Origin: Vavraia culicis subsp. floridensis | Lineage: Eukaryota > Microsporidia > Pleistophoridae | Length of the DNA stretch: 64,000 bases | Direction of reading: 5' to 3' | Assembly: GCF_000192795.1 (NCBI RefSeq) | Contig: NW_007360625.1 | Location: 23,373 to 87,372, forward strand | In this document: positions 42,537 to 52,654 of the stretch, in pieces | How positions within the stretch are numbered: position 1 is the stretch's first letter | Layout: the number at the start of each line of letters is the position of its first letter | Program-made: the position numbers and the translations under genes | Notes under the pieces: model-generated | Database searches by the model: none | What the model was told of the DNA's origin: nothing | What the model saw: the letters and a program-made list of their open reading frames with translations, nothing else

Positions 42537-42779
42537 TCAAAATCTTCGCTCGCGTCCTATCACAATATAAAGGTGTGCTGAAACCGCAGCAGTGACTTTA
42601 ACATACAAGCCATGACTTTCATGATCTTCCTCAGAAGCGCTCGAATAACTTTTATTCCAGAATGGGTAGTGGACGCTATACAACTCGCACCCGTAGGTTG
42701 CAATCGGAAGTAGAACGAACTTGACCAAAAGCATCTTGGTGGATGCTGGCACAAACTTCTGTGTGAGGAGCGGTTTCAT
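42537..42779 (-). pseudogene. Non-LTR retrotransposon reverse-transcriptase remnant
   Basis: The 80-codon frame begins MKPLLTQKFVPASTKMLLVK and continues FVLLPIATYGCELYS. This matches the region just after the polymerase core of LINE-type reverse transcriptases, where a Lys/Leu helix is followed by a hydrophobic stretch, then the Pro...YG.E motif (commonly RPVLLYGSETW-like). After about 45 residues similarity fades. Nothing resembling the catalytic YxDD part or an endonuclease flanks it, so it is a fragment, not an active element. Confidence 0.5.
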
Positions 42780-43361
42780 CTCATGGACATACGGATCATC
42801 TTTTCTTTCTTACCCGTATTACTACTTTCACGTTAGGATCAGATGTCAACAGTAGGCTGAGGTGTGTATAGCTATCTATATCAGGAAGAAACTGCTCGAT
42901 AAAGCACATTCTGTATGCATCTCCCGGTTCACATCTTCTTTAAATCATAGAATTACCTGCTCGTAGTACCATATTGCTCTATCAGTGCATTATCAAAAAT
43001 TACTGAATCTATCACAATATAGTACCAAATGCATTTCCTGGCAAGGGTTTAAAAATATGCTTGTATATTTTGAACGTATAACGGTTTACTATATGATAAT
43101 AATATTTAGTATTAGCAACAGAGTACTACGTAAAATAAACAAGTAGGGTAGGTACAGGTCAACATTTGTGTAATTAATGTACCAGGATAAAACACGGGTA
43201 TAACAATTATAACACGAGCGGTATCAACCACACTAACAGTATTATTCGTATGTAATACCCAGTATTAATAAATACTCATACTATTTCCTCGCTATGTAAG
43301 CATCTTCCTTAAATAACGATAAACAGCACCACGAATACTCAATATCATTAGTAAAATCAAT
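42780..43361. other. Intergenic, nothing recognised
   Basis: About 580 bases between the RT remnant and the 3' end of eIF4A. Nothing supported. Confidence 0.5.
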
Positions 43362-44585
43362 TTATTTCAAATTAAAATCATTAGGCAGAGGAGATATCAT
43401 CGTAGAATAAAATCCTTCCAATTCCTTGATACACTCCATCTCATCCTGGTAAACAATGTTAATAGCCTTTCCCTTCCTTCCAAATCTACCTGCTCGTCCT
43501 ATCCTATGTATATAGGTACTCTTGTCAAGTCCTTTTGGAAGATCAAAATTAAACACGATCGACAACTGCTGAATATCAATTCCTCTTGCCATAAGACCTG
43601 TGGCTATAAGGCATCTGCACTCACCATTCCTCACCCTTCTCAGAACATCAGATCGTTCATTTTGCGTAAGATCGGAGTGTATCACCTCACACGGGAACTT
43701 GTGTGTCTTGAGGGCCTCAAACAAAAACTTAGCTTTTGATCGCGAATTGACAAATATCACGGACTGGCCCACCTCACTCCTTCTATAAATATCTAAAAGG
43801 ACCTCCATCTTTTGTATGTCTTCACCACGTGACGGTTTGCTGCCAATATTAACGAAGTACTGATCAATACCCTTGAGTGTCTGCTCATCGTGTCTCAGAT
43901 GGATTATCACTGGATCACTGAGAATGTCATCTGCAACCTCCATTTCACTCTTGTCCCACGTGGCTGAGAACATTGCCACCTGTATTTTTTCTCTATTCAG
44001 TGACATAAACACTTCTCTTACCTGGTCTTTAAAACCTCTCTTGAGCATCTCATCGGCCTCATCAATGATGAGCAGGAAAATGTTGTCTGTTTTCAAGTCG
44101 CCCGTGCTTATCATGTGCAACACACGTCCAGGCGTGCCTGTTACGATTGGAGGGTTCTTAGAGAGCTCCTCTCTCGTTCTTCCCACGTTAAATCCGCCCG
44201 CAAGAAAGGGAACAGACACTCCCATATTTTTTCCAATTTCTGTGGTTCGTGCTGCATTCTGCTCCGCAATTTCTCTGGTACTGCACAACACCAGCACCTG
44301 TGTGGCAGGGAGTGTCTCGTCGATGCGCTGTAAAGATGCAACTGCAAACGCACCGGTCTTGCCCGTTCCACTCTGTGCTTGTGCACGTATATCCCTTCCA
44401 TGCAATATCGGGCCAATGGCTGTCTTCTGGATGTAAGAAGGCGTCTCAAAACCAATCGAGTAAATACCGCGAAGCAGAGGGTCTTTCAGATAGTAGTCCT
44501 CCCATCTCTCATATATGTTCAGGATTGCTTTATCATCAACGTTGGTTTCTTCTTTCTTTTCTTCTGTAATGATAGGTACTGCCAT
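43362..44585 (-). CDS. EIF4A: Translation initiation factor eIF4A (DEAD-box RNA helicase)
   Basis: This 407-residue ATP-dependent RNA helicase is of the eIF4A type, which unwinds mRNA 5' leaders as part of eIF4F. All DEAD-box motifs are present: Q motif region FETPSYIQ (46-53), motif I AQSGTGKT (70-77), PTREL replaced by STREI (about 102-106), TPGR (151-154), DEAD (175-178), SAT (207-209), ARGID (333-337) and HRIGRAGR (360-367). The linker QTLKGIDQYFVN is typical of eIF4A and its close relative Fal1/eIF4A-III, so an exon-junction-type relative cannot be fully excluded. Length equals the family norm of about 400. A minus-strand TTTACCC lies 8 bases before the ATG and AAATTTT further upstream. 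Confidence 0.92.
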   Translation of the reverse strand: MAVPIITEEKKEETNVDDKAILNIYERWEDYYLKDPLLRGIYSIGFETPSYIQKTAIGPILHGRDIRAQAQSGTGKTGAFAVASLQRIDETLPATQVLVLCSTREIAEQNAARTTEIGKNMGVSVPFLAGGFNVGRTREELSKNPPIVTGTPGRVLHMISTGDLKTDNIFLLIIDEADEMLKRGFKDQVREVFMSLNREKIQVAMFSATWDKSEMEVADDILSDPVIIHLRHDEQTLKGIDQYFVNIGSKPSRGEDIQKMEVLLDIYRRSEVGQSVIFVNSRSKAKFLFEALKTHKFPCEVIHSDLTQNERSDVLRRVRNGECRCLIATGLMARGIDIQQLSIVFNFDLPKGLDKSTYIHRIGRAGRFGRKGKAINIVYQDEMECIKELEGFYSTMISPLPNDFNLK

Positions 44586-44588
44586 TTT

Positions 44589-44635
44589 CTATGGGTAAAT
44601 TATTTTATACTTATATTTAAAATTTTTACCACAGA
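44589..44635 (-). promoter_or_regulatory. Start signal of eIF4A
   Basis: On the minus strand GTAAAAATTTTAAATATAAG is followed by TATAAAATAATTTACCCATA and the ATG. A/T block, TATA-like word and CCC motif occur together, as fits a highly expressed gene. Confidence 0.55.
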
Positions 44636-46817
44636 AAACGAAATTAATGACAAGGAGGAGGGAGAGACGATGAGCAACACGACATGACACATCAATGGCG
44701 ATGCGTCAACGATAAGACTGGTTGGATGTGCTATAGTACGTGTTCTCTGGATAGCTACGCAGTAACCAATTACATATAGTCACTTCTACGTGCTGTCATG
44801 GAGGCTCACATTAATTAATTGATCCGTACGAACCATCAGTTCTTATCGTGAAGACGGCAATGTTTCATTGATTATGGTTTACATGCGCATTTCGTTCTAC
44901 GCGCTATGAACATTTCACACATAACACTTCACCTTAGCCATCACAGCTACTCACCGGACACACTCTGTCTTACGTGTTACAAACGCTCCGTCTATAACAT
45001 ATTACCTCATACGTAAACCATACACTTCATCGTTCACTATAGCACGACCATTTATTAGTTCTCTCGCATATGCCTGTAAACGACCCATTAAAAGTATTGC
45101 TGTTCACCTATGTATTTGAATGTCATGATGTTGGCATTTATCGTGATTCGTTCGGTCTTTGTTGGAGTATCTTGGATACGTTAATTGTTCGTTCCTCTGT
45201 TTTAATAGCCTTGTCAAAATGCTCTTCCCACCAAATAAATATAATCTTACACCGCACTACTCGCATCACAGCACCTTCTTTACCAGCAGTAATTTGGCTT
45301 GTTTTGTCCTTCTGCCACTCAATCGTTATATAAATCGCTCACTTCATTTCACGTTACATATCTTAGCAGAATACCATGTCTTTCATCTTTATTTCCCTAT
45401 AAATACGTAATGTAAACGCGATTTAAATTTGTAAATTAATTTCTTCCAATTTTTGCCGCGCAGTGTTGCATCACACAAATTACCCCGCTCTTGCCAAAAC
45501 GTGCAACCGTTCAAACACGCTAATACTCATTAATCTATCACCTGTCATGTTTTTCTTAGTCACATCATTCCTTTTCATACATTCATATTTTTTCTTGACA
45601 GTAAATGTTGCTACTCCGGCCTGTTTATGCAACATATGGTTCTTTAAATACTTTTGTGCATAAACTAATAAGATTCATATAAATTAGTTGTTTTCTTCGC
45701 CATGATTGCCTGGATCGTCACAAATCATAGCCAATATATCCGTGATTAGATTTTCTCACATTCCTTTTTTCTAATTAATTAATGATTTATGCACAAGTGG
45801 ACACTACAAGGAAGTAATTCTGTGATAAACAAGCCAATATAAGCGAAGTGTGCAAACGCTCTTTCACAACCATGATGTGTAGCATCATGAGTGGTAATTT
45901 GTGGCACAAAATGTTCAATAAAAGATGTTGTAGTACCGTACAGCAAATAAAGAGATGTATCAAATATTTTCACTGGTACGACCAAGAACGTACATCCTTT
46001 CTCGCCATAAAAGAACGCAGCACTCCATCAGCTCCAAACAGCGCTCTGCAACATGTAAATTAGAATCTCAAAATTATGATCAGCAGCCTCTGATAAATTA
46101 TCATTTAATCATTTGCATCATCTTTACCATCCCATACACACCCAAGACTGCACAACCATTTTCGTACTTCCCAATTACTTTATAATTAATTTACCATAAC
46201 AGTAAATTAACCATTGGAATGTAACAATCATGCGCTCAAGAGCCGAGTGGCAAACATAGATTATCGTACCTGGGCACGTATTGAACGGCTGATCAACCAT
46301 AACATATAAATACTGACCGGTTGTACGTGTGAGGAGTAGAAATGCATCGATAATTATTGTGCTACATCACCGGGTACGGTGCAATTGCACAGGAGGTGAT
46401 AATCACAAACTGAAGGTCGGTCACAATTGATCTGAAAAGCGTGTTTATTGGAGTGTTGCTGGCGTTGAAGCAGGTAAATTGCTTTTGACGAAAAAATGAT
46501 CGATCAAAAGCTGAGTTGCTACCACGTTATGACCGGTAATACCGGTGTAATACGGTCGATATCACCGCTCACGATCAATTATTCTCGTGCAACAGCAAAA
46601 AGATCGATAATAATCTCAAAAACACGTTTGAAAACGAAAGTGTTGAAGAAACCAAAGATGACCAAAACAGGAAGAACAAAGGTAGCCGCTCACAGCGCTT
46701 GAAACGATGGCAGAGCAAATATTTTAATTAAAAACATGTGCTTCTGCAAATCTATGTGTGTAATGAAATACAAAATATTAAAATGTGTTCTATATACAGG
46801 ACAAGCACAAGTAAACG
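44636..46817. other. Large intergenic region with doubtful frames
   Basis: About 2.2 kb. ATG frames at 45070-45333 (87 codons) and 46496-46702 (68 codons, Lys/Arg/Thr-rich) lack start signals and recognisable similarity. I leave them uncalled. No repeats were seen. Confidence 0.5.
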
Positions 46818-47972
46818 TCAAAACTCATCAAAGAATGATTTCTTGCTGTTATCGGTGCTCTTCTCAACCTCGCTCTCAATCTTATCGATCGATTCCGTGT
46901 TAGCAAAATCAAAGTCGTTCTTGGGCACGTTGCCCTTCAGTCCGTAAGCGTCCTTTTCGCAAGATCGCTTCTTTTCCTGCCTGACTGCCTTTTTAGGGTG
47001 CCTTGCGCGCGGCTTACCCTCGCTGTGATTCGTAAAATACGACTCGTCGTTGTGCTCGTTGTTCGAAGCATCAATTTCATACGAATGGGCGTATTTCAAT
47101 CGTGGAGAAGTGTGCTGATTGCGCTTGCTTGCGTATTTCTCTTTGTCAATGCTGCCCTTGTAGCTAAAGCTTTCATTTTTTTCGCGGAAATCCTTCTTGT
47201 CACGTGCTCTCCTACTCTCGCTGCTATCATCTTTTTTTTCGCTGCTGTTCATCACTGCCAGCACCTCATCGGTAAATGAAAGATTGAACGACACGTCCTT
47301 CTCGTCCATTATTTTTTCATGAGCATTGTTCTTGCTCTTTCCATTTCTTGCTCTTTCGTTATTATCACTCTTCATTCTTTCGCTCCTACCATTTCTCATT
47401 CCTTCATTTTTACCGCTCTTCATTTCTTCATTTATACCCGTATCGGTAACAGTAACAACAGCAATGGTGCTCACCTCATCTACTCCGATACTCCTGCTGT
47501 CACTTTCGCCCATAACACCATCACTTATTCCTTCCAATTCATAACACCTTCCATCAAACTCGCCATCCCGCTTACATAACTTCAATTTCTCTTCAAAATC
47601 CTGTACACCAAATAAAACACCCTCCTCCACCTGTTTAGCCTTGTTTATACATCCATTTTCCATATTTATCCTAGTCTTATGCTCCTCATCAGACCTTCCC
47701 ATGAACATATTCGTCTTGATTTGCACCCCATCAATCTCCAAATAGGTAAGGCTCTTCAACTTAAACACGATGAACGAAAACACTTTGCTGTTCACGGTAC
47801 TGATAATAGGCAAGCTGTCAATACTACGCTTGCCATCTGTGTATGTGCTTATGCTGTGTATGCACAGCCGTACATCCTCTAGCACTATTGTTCCTTCCAC
47901 CTGGTCGAATGATTTGAACGTACCCTCATATTTATTGCCTATCCGTGTTTTTACTATTGCTTGCTGTGCCAT
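46818..47972 (-). CDS. LSm-domain RNP-granule protein (Scd6/LSM14 or Ataxin-2/Pbp1 type)
   Basis: This 384-residue protein probably works in mRNA storage or decay granules. Residues 3-90 look like an LSm domain: VKTRIGNKYEGTFKSFDQVE then IVLEDVRLCIHS, and a second half with FSFIVFKLKSLTYLEIDGVQ, which resembles the Ataxin-2/Pbp1 variant. Residues 110-340 are charged and disordered, with repeated RNG/KSGKNEGMR words. The end carries NDFDFANTESIDKI, like the FDF motif of Scd6/LSM14, and a final KKSFFDEF, like the FFD box. The domain order LSm-FDF-FFD favours Scd6/LSM14, the LSm sequence favours Ataxin-2. The ATG follows a minus-strand CTACCCC motif about 25 bases upstream. Confidence 0.6.
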   Translation of the reverse strand: MAQQAIVKTRIGNKYEGTFKSFDQVEGTIVLEDVRLCIHSISTYTDGKRSIDSLPIISTVNSKVFSFIVFKLKSLTYLEIDGVQIKTNMFMGRSDEEHKTRINMENGCINKAKQVEEGVLFGVQDFEEKLKLCKRDGEFDGRCYELEGISDGVMGESDSRSIGVDEVSTIAVVTVTDTGINEEMKSGKNEGMRNGRSERMKSDNNERARNGKSKNNAHEKIMDEKDVSFNLSFTDEVLAVMNSSEKKDDSSESRRARDKKDFREKNESFSYKGSIDKEKYASKRNQHTSPRLKYAHSYEIDASNNEHNDESYFTNHSEGKPRARHPKKAVRQEKKRSCEKDAYGLKGNVPKNDFDFANTESIDKIESEVEKSTDNSKKSFFDEF

Positions 47973-47999
47973 TTACAACGTTTATTTTTTGTTTTGTAG

Positions 48000-49309
48000 G
48001 GGTAGACATAAAATAAAATGATTTTTAAAAATAAATGGTATGATTAAATGTTGTTTGTGCATTTGATGAATGTTACAAATTAGTGATGCAGCATGACACA
48101 TAAAATGCTATAAGTTGAATTAGAAAGCATATTTTGCAGTGTAATATGGAAATAGCATTTGTTGCTTGGTATAAGAGCATTGCATATCTGTTACATTATA
48201 GTGTGCATACGCATCGGATTAGGTGCATGGCGTGAATTGAGGTTATTATATTCAGCTTAAGCACAAAAGCAGTTTATACGTATGTTTGGGTGGTTGGGAG
48301 AACAATATTCAAAAAATAAGACATAGTACGTAATTAACCATGCAAAGCGAATAGGCACCATCCGCACCGAAACGGAATTGTTAACTATCAAATTACACGA
48401 TCTGTACCTTAAATATAAAAAGATATTTTATACCAAACCGTAACACACCCATGTGCACAGTTTTAGTAATTACTACGTTACAGGTTAGCAATATGACGAA
48501 TAATCGGTATTAATCTTATGTTGTACGTGTAAAGTATGAATCAATTCGTACGTTCTATGTTTAATCACCAAGCTTACATTTACGGAATTATTTGTGCAAT
48601 TATTACCTTTTTGCACAATATAACATTTTATACGAGTAGTTCTGATCTACCGTACTTTGTTCCTCCATCTTAACTATCACTTTAAATTGAGAATCGTTTT
48701 GTGCAATAATTTTTTGATGCTTTACAGCTGTGCTTATTTGTTGTCTACAGCATTCACGTTTACCGTATTTGTTTATCCATAAATTCAATTATGTACTTTC
48801 TTGATTTTTGTCTATGACTCTTCCCTCCACACCAGTGCTGCCAAATTTTTCATTTAAAATTTCTCTTTTTTATATTAAAATTCCTATAAAAGAATTATTT
48901 GGCCTAGAAACGATTTATTGCACCACTTTTAAGACAAAAATTAAAATAAAAAATGAATGAGAGTGTAAAATGATTTAGCTATTGGTGTAATACTTTGTTC
49001 ATACACGTAGCTCGAAGATTAAGAATTTACCATTTGGGTGAAATTGGTGTTCCTGTCATGTTGTATGAACATGCCTGATTGGAGAATATGTGAAGGCAGG
49101 TCTGTTGAATTCGAGAAAACAAATTGGAAATTAAACACGTATTGAATGATGTGACAAGCATAGGGTTGGCAAGAAATGAACGATTAGCATTGTATGGTGG
49201 TACTTGTACGAAACAAATTCTGTAAGTTAGTGACATAAAGATGACAGGGACCAAACCAACAAATTTTATCCAAAACTTATAAGTCTATTCACTATTCACA
49301 CCAATAAGC
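48000..49309. other. Intergenic, nothing secure
   Basis: About 1.3 kb. A minus-strand frame at 48603-48788 starts only at TTG and shows no similarity. No repeat was recognised. Confidence 0.5.
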
Positions 49310-49700
49310 TTAATCTAAACGAATACTTCCTGAATTTATGTACTTCTCTGTTAAATAGACATCCCGATGACTTGGAACTAAAATATTGCTGTTATTCCTG
49401 AAAGAAGCTCTATCTGATGCTGGCACAAATAATCATCTCTTAACAGGTGCAACTGCGTTCTCTTCAACGGTGTTTGTCGTTAAATACAGTCTTTAACCAC
49501 TTTTATTGATTTTAGAGATTCTGAATTCAGCAGTACTAGTCCTGTTTAACAAGCTATAGATTATCAATACAGCATTCAAACACGGCTTATCATGGGACAA
49601 GGCACCAGATGGTATAGTTGTTGAGAAAAATACATTACCTATGTCTATATCCTACTGTTGTGGTCGTAAACCGAGAGTTGAACAGACCTTCAACAAATGA
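49310..49700. pseudogene. Coding debris on both strands, possibly retroelement-derived
   Basis: On the minus strand 49310-49492 is open apart from one TGA and reads LFVPASDRASFRNNSNILVP after it, with gene-like composition. On the plus strand 49560-49700 reads INTAFKHGLSWDKAPDGIVV, which recalls the KAPGPDGI motif at the entry of LINE reverse transcriptases but lacks two residues. Neither has an ATG. The minus fragment shares the word FVPAS and a 14-base match with the RT remnant at 42.5 kb. This is weak evidence of decayed mobile DNA. Confidence 0.25.
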
Positions 49701-50026
49701 AAGCTAAACCCAGCATGAAGAATTACTTGAGTTTGTCCTTTTACCATGGTGAACAAACTTAGCTTTCTATTATCTTCGTCTTTTTATCCGGTGAGACAGC
49801 TCTGTAAAGTTGATTCAATTCTTAATCCCTCTGTGAACAAGGTATTAATACAGAATGTATATTGTGGCAGTAGTGATAAGCACTCACACATAAAATACGT
49901 GCGTGTACATACAAAGCACTGATGCATGGTAAACTATATTTTTAATCTGGATAAAACCACAAGAAACGAATAATCATCTTCAAACCGCTAAAGCACAAAA
50001 AATAATTGCTATATGCTGGATCTGCG
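49701..50026. other. Intergenic, nothing recognised
   Basis: A 326-base spacer downstream of the large secreted-protein gene. Confidence 0.5.
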
Positions 50027-52654
50027 CTAAAAAAACTTATTTGGCCTATTACGTTCGCACAAATCGTAGCCAAGATTAAATGCATGTACCAGTAAATTGT
50101 ATGTGATACTACCGGCATACACAAACTTCCTTGACGTGTACACATTTTCCATTTGCTCATGGTACGATGCGTCGACCATCGATGATTCAGTGCCCACCAG
50201 GTTATTTCGTAATTTGGTGCAGAATTTAGACGCTAATACATGATTTTTGAGCATATCTGTGTATGCCTTTTTAAATTCTTCTGGTAAGTACGAAGTGTTG
50301 TTCATTTTGATGAGTTGGTCTATAACATCACAGCGATGTAACGTAGGCACTATAATCATCAGATTAAAAAACATAAAATCATAAAAGCTATCGCTTGTCT
50401 TGTTCAGAACAATTTTATAACCTTCCCTCTTGTAAAAGTAGTCAAAACTGAGCCTTGTTATGTTTTCGTAGGCCATCATAAAATACGAATCAGAAAGAAA
50501 CAGATTGATGAGATAGAGCATGAAGAACTCGCGCACAAATAATTTGTTTAAATTTTGATTCTGTGTTAAGAAGTAAATGATATGTGTTTGTGCGTTCTTG
50601 TGTACTGCTTGGTCATTCGTGTCTTGTTTGTGGTTTTTAATCGGTTCTTCATCACGAGATTCATTCACAGTGCATTCTTCGTACTCGGCCGGGTGCATGT
50701 ACTCACCTGTGCTATGCCCTGCACGGTAACCCTTACCTTTCACATTGCCATCTTTTCTGTTATTGGATGCTTGGTTTCCATCGCTTTCCATGTTTACATC
50801 ATTATTTACCGTTTTTGTTCTTTTTATCACACTTTTAACCCTGAATGCATTGTCATTCCCATTTATGACCTTTTCTTTTGTACTATAATCACTATTCATA
50901 TCTTTTTTCCTTATGCAAGTATATTCTAGCACAATCGCTTCCATGAATTGTTCAAATTTTCCCATTACATAGAATGCCACAACCAGATCTGCAGTTTTAT
51001 GTTTTAATTGCTTTACATCCGTTTTATTTATGACATCGCTCAGCCACGAAAATTCGGGAAAAATGGCAAGCTTGTGTCCGAGTTCGTGGTTGGCAAATAT
51101 GTATGCCTGGTTGACAAACAATGATTTGAAGCATAAGCCTACAAAAGTGTTGCGACAAAAATTGTTCAGTGTTAAAATTTCGATGAGCATGTTCCTTTGG
51201 CGGATAAGTTCCTCCATATCGTCTATATTGTTGTGACGAAAATTATTTATCAGCTCAAAAAGCAGTAAATTATCTATATTCCACGAAAATATACCCATTG
51301 ATTCTTTTACTACATTATCTCCACTTGTTATGAACGTACGTAAACGTGTCTTTACCTGTTCAATTCGTTGAGAAGCTTGCTTGGCATTCTTTGTATACCG
51401 CATGTTAGATCGATCAAACGGGTGCTCCTCCTCGTCATCCATCAAACATTCAGTATTATCACGTGTATTAATAGCATCAAAGATGCTTTGTGCATGACGT
51501 TTATCTTTAGCATGATCTCCTGTCATATCCGCTGATGTTTTCTTTTTATTTTGTGTATATGTTTGTTCGCGTGTCCTGTCATTATCAGAGAGGCAGTGCC
51601 CACTACAACCCCAAAAATTTTCCAAAACACGGACGTATAATGTGAAAGGACTTGTAACTCGCCCATGGGGATTCTTTGATCCATCCTCTTCGTCCACATG
51701 TTCTGAGCGTTTCTCCGAGTGATTTTCATCCACATGCATTGAGTGTTCTTCCGTGTGTCTCTCATCAACACGTGTTACCACACTTTTTGACTGCATTACC
51801 TCCATGCTTACATCCATCGGTATTCGCCATTCCTTGGAACGTTTTATATCTCTGCTGCCATGGTCTTCACGGTTTATACCAGTACCGATCTTCTCATTTA
51901 TCAACGAACACACCAACGATGTTTCTCCCTCCATACATGGTTCAGTTTTTCCGGCACCCTTACTAATTTGCGAAACACTTGGGAGTGAGGTCTTACAATC
52001 TTTGTGATTCATTCCATCATTGTTATCGATATTTACGCTTTTAAACGAGTGCTGTGTAAAAATAGAATTATCGGTCACTGTATCCTCCATTTCTTGTTCT
52101 TTCGAACAAGTCAACGATGCCGTTGGTATTGTTTGTGTTCTCGAACTGCGCTGCCGCATATCATACGCATACGGGTGTATCTTATTAGTTCTATCAAAAC
52201 TCAGTTCGTCGTTAGGTGCATTGTTGCATGTTTTTTCATTGCCAACATCCCTATTCACGTCATTCTCATGTTCTGTTGCCGATCTAAACCTGTTCAAAAA
52301 CTTTTTTTTAGGTGTGTTAGATATTCCTCTCATTTCTGAACAATCCATTTTCTCAGTTTCGCTTGTTCGCTTGTACACAGTACCTACATCAGAACAATCC
52401 ATTTTCTCAGTTTCGCTTGTTTGCTTGTACACAGTACCTACATCAGAACAATCCATTTTCTCCGCACCTTCCTCCATATTCTCTGTTTTTTTATCCATAG
52501 CACCTGCACTTGAACACTCATTGATGCCTCTTTCATCCACATGTACGTCAAAAACCATTCTTGGTTTACCTCCTGTTGTGCTACACGCACCATTATTTGT
52601 TATCTTATCCGAAGGAAATGCTGCATACACAAACTGAATCAACCATAAAAGCAT
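50027..52654 (-). CDS. Large predicted secreted protein with 18-residue repeats
   Basis: This is an 875-residue protein of unknown family. Residues 1-13 form a short signal peptide (MLLWLIQFVYAAF). Residues 64-110 carry an 18-residue tandem repeat EKMDCSDVGTVYKQTSET (two full copies and a part), encoded by near-identical 54-bp units. Residues 110-420 are polar and low-complexity, with a second repeat family around HVDENHSEKRSEHVDEED. From about residue 440 the sequence becomes globular and helical (LLLFELINNFRHNNIDDMEE), continuing to the C-terminus. A HELGH string at residues 523-527 fits the HEXXH zinc-protease pattern, but no third ligand or further protease feature is evident. A role outside the parasite cell or in the spore envelope is inference only. 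Confidence 0.75.
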   Translation of the reverse strand: MLLWLIQFVYAAFPSDKITNNGACSTTGGKPRMVFDVHVDERGINECSSAGAMDKKTENMEEGAEKMDCSDVGTVYKQTSETEKMDCSDVGTVYKRTSETEKMDCSEMRGISNTPKKKFLNRFRSATEHENDVNRDVGNEKTCNNAPNDELSFDRTNKIHPYAYDMRQRSSRTQTIPTASLTCSKEQEMEDTVTDNSIFTQHSFKSVNIDNNDGMNHKDCKTSLPSVSQISKGAGKTEPCMEGETSLVCSLINEKIGTGINREDHGSRDIKRSKEWRIPMDVSMEVMQSKSVVTRVDERHTEEHSMHVDENHSEKRSEHVDEEDGSKNPHGRVTSPFTLYVRVLENFWGCSGHCLSDNDRTREQTYTQNKKKTSADMTGDHAKDKRHAQSIFDAINTRDNTECLMDDEEEHPFDRSNMRYTKNAKQASQRIEQVKTRLRTFITSGDNVVKESMGIFSWNIDNLLLFELINNFRHNNIDDMEELIRQRNMLIEILTLNNFCRNTFVGLCFKSLFVNQAYIFANHELGHKLAIFPEFSWLSDVINKTDVKQLKHKTADLVVAFYVMGKFEQFMEAIVLEYTCIRKKDMNSDYSTKEKVINGNDNAFRVKSVIKRTKTVNNDVNMESDGNQASNNRKDGNVKGKGYRAGHSTGEYMHPAEYEECTVNESRDEEPIKNHKQDTNDQAVHKNAQTHIIYFLTQNQNLNKLFVREFFMLYLINLFLSDSYFMMAYENITRLSFDYFYKREGYKIVLNKTSDSFYDFMFFNLMIIVPTLHRCDVIDQLIKMNNTSYLPEEFKKAYTDMLKNHVLASKFCTKLRNNLVGTESSMVDASYHEQMENVYTSRKFVYAGSITYNLLVHAFNLGYDLCERNRPNKFF
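52338..52463 (-). repeat. 54-bp in-frame tandem repeat inside the secreted-protein gene
   Basis: Units start at 52338, 52392 and 52446 (third one partial). They differ at very few bases and, at 54 bp, preserve reading frame. They encode the EKMDCSDVG repeat; each unit adds one Cys. Confidence 0.9.

Noticed and set aside
43873..44569. Several plus-strand frames of 70-187 codons over the eIF4A gene
   Set aside because: They are antisense shadows of a well-conserved helicase coding sequence.
46496..46702. 68-codon Lys/Thr-rich ATG frame resembling a ribosomal protein in composition
   Set aside because: No ribosomal family motif could be recognised and no start signal precedes it.
51070..51095. 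Calling the 875-residue protein a zinc metalloprotease from HELGH
   Set aside because: The five-residue pattern occurs by chance; no third ligand, propeptide or protease fold motif could be identified.
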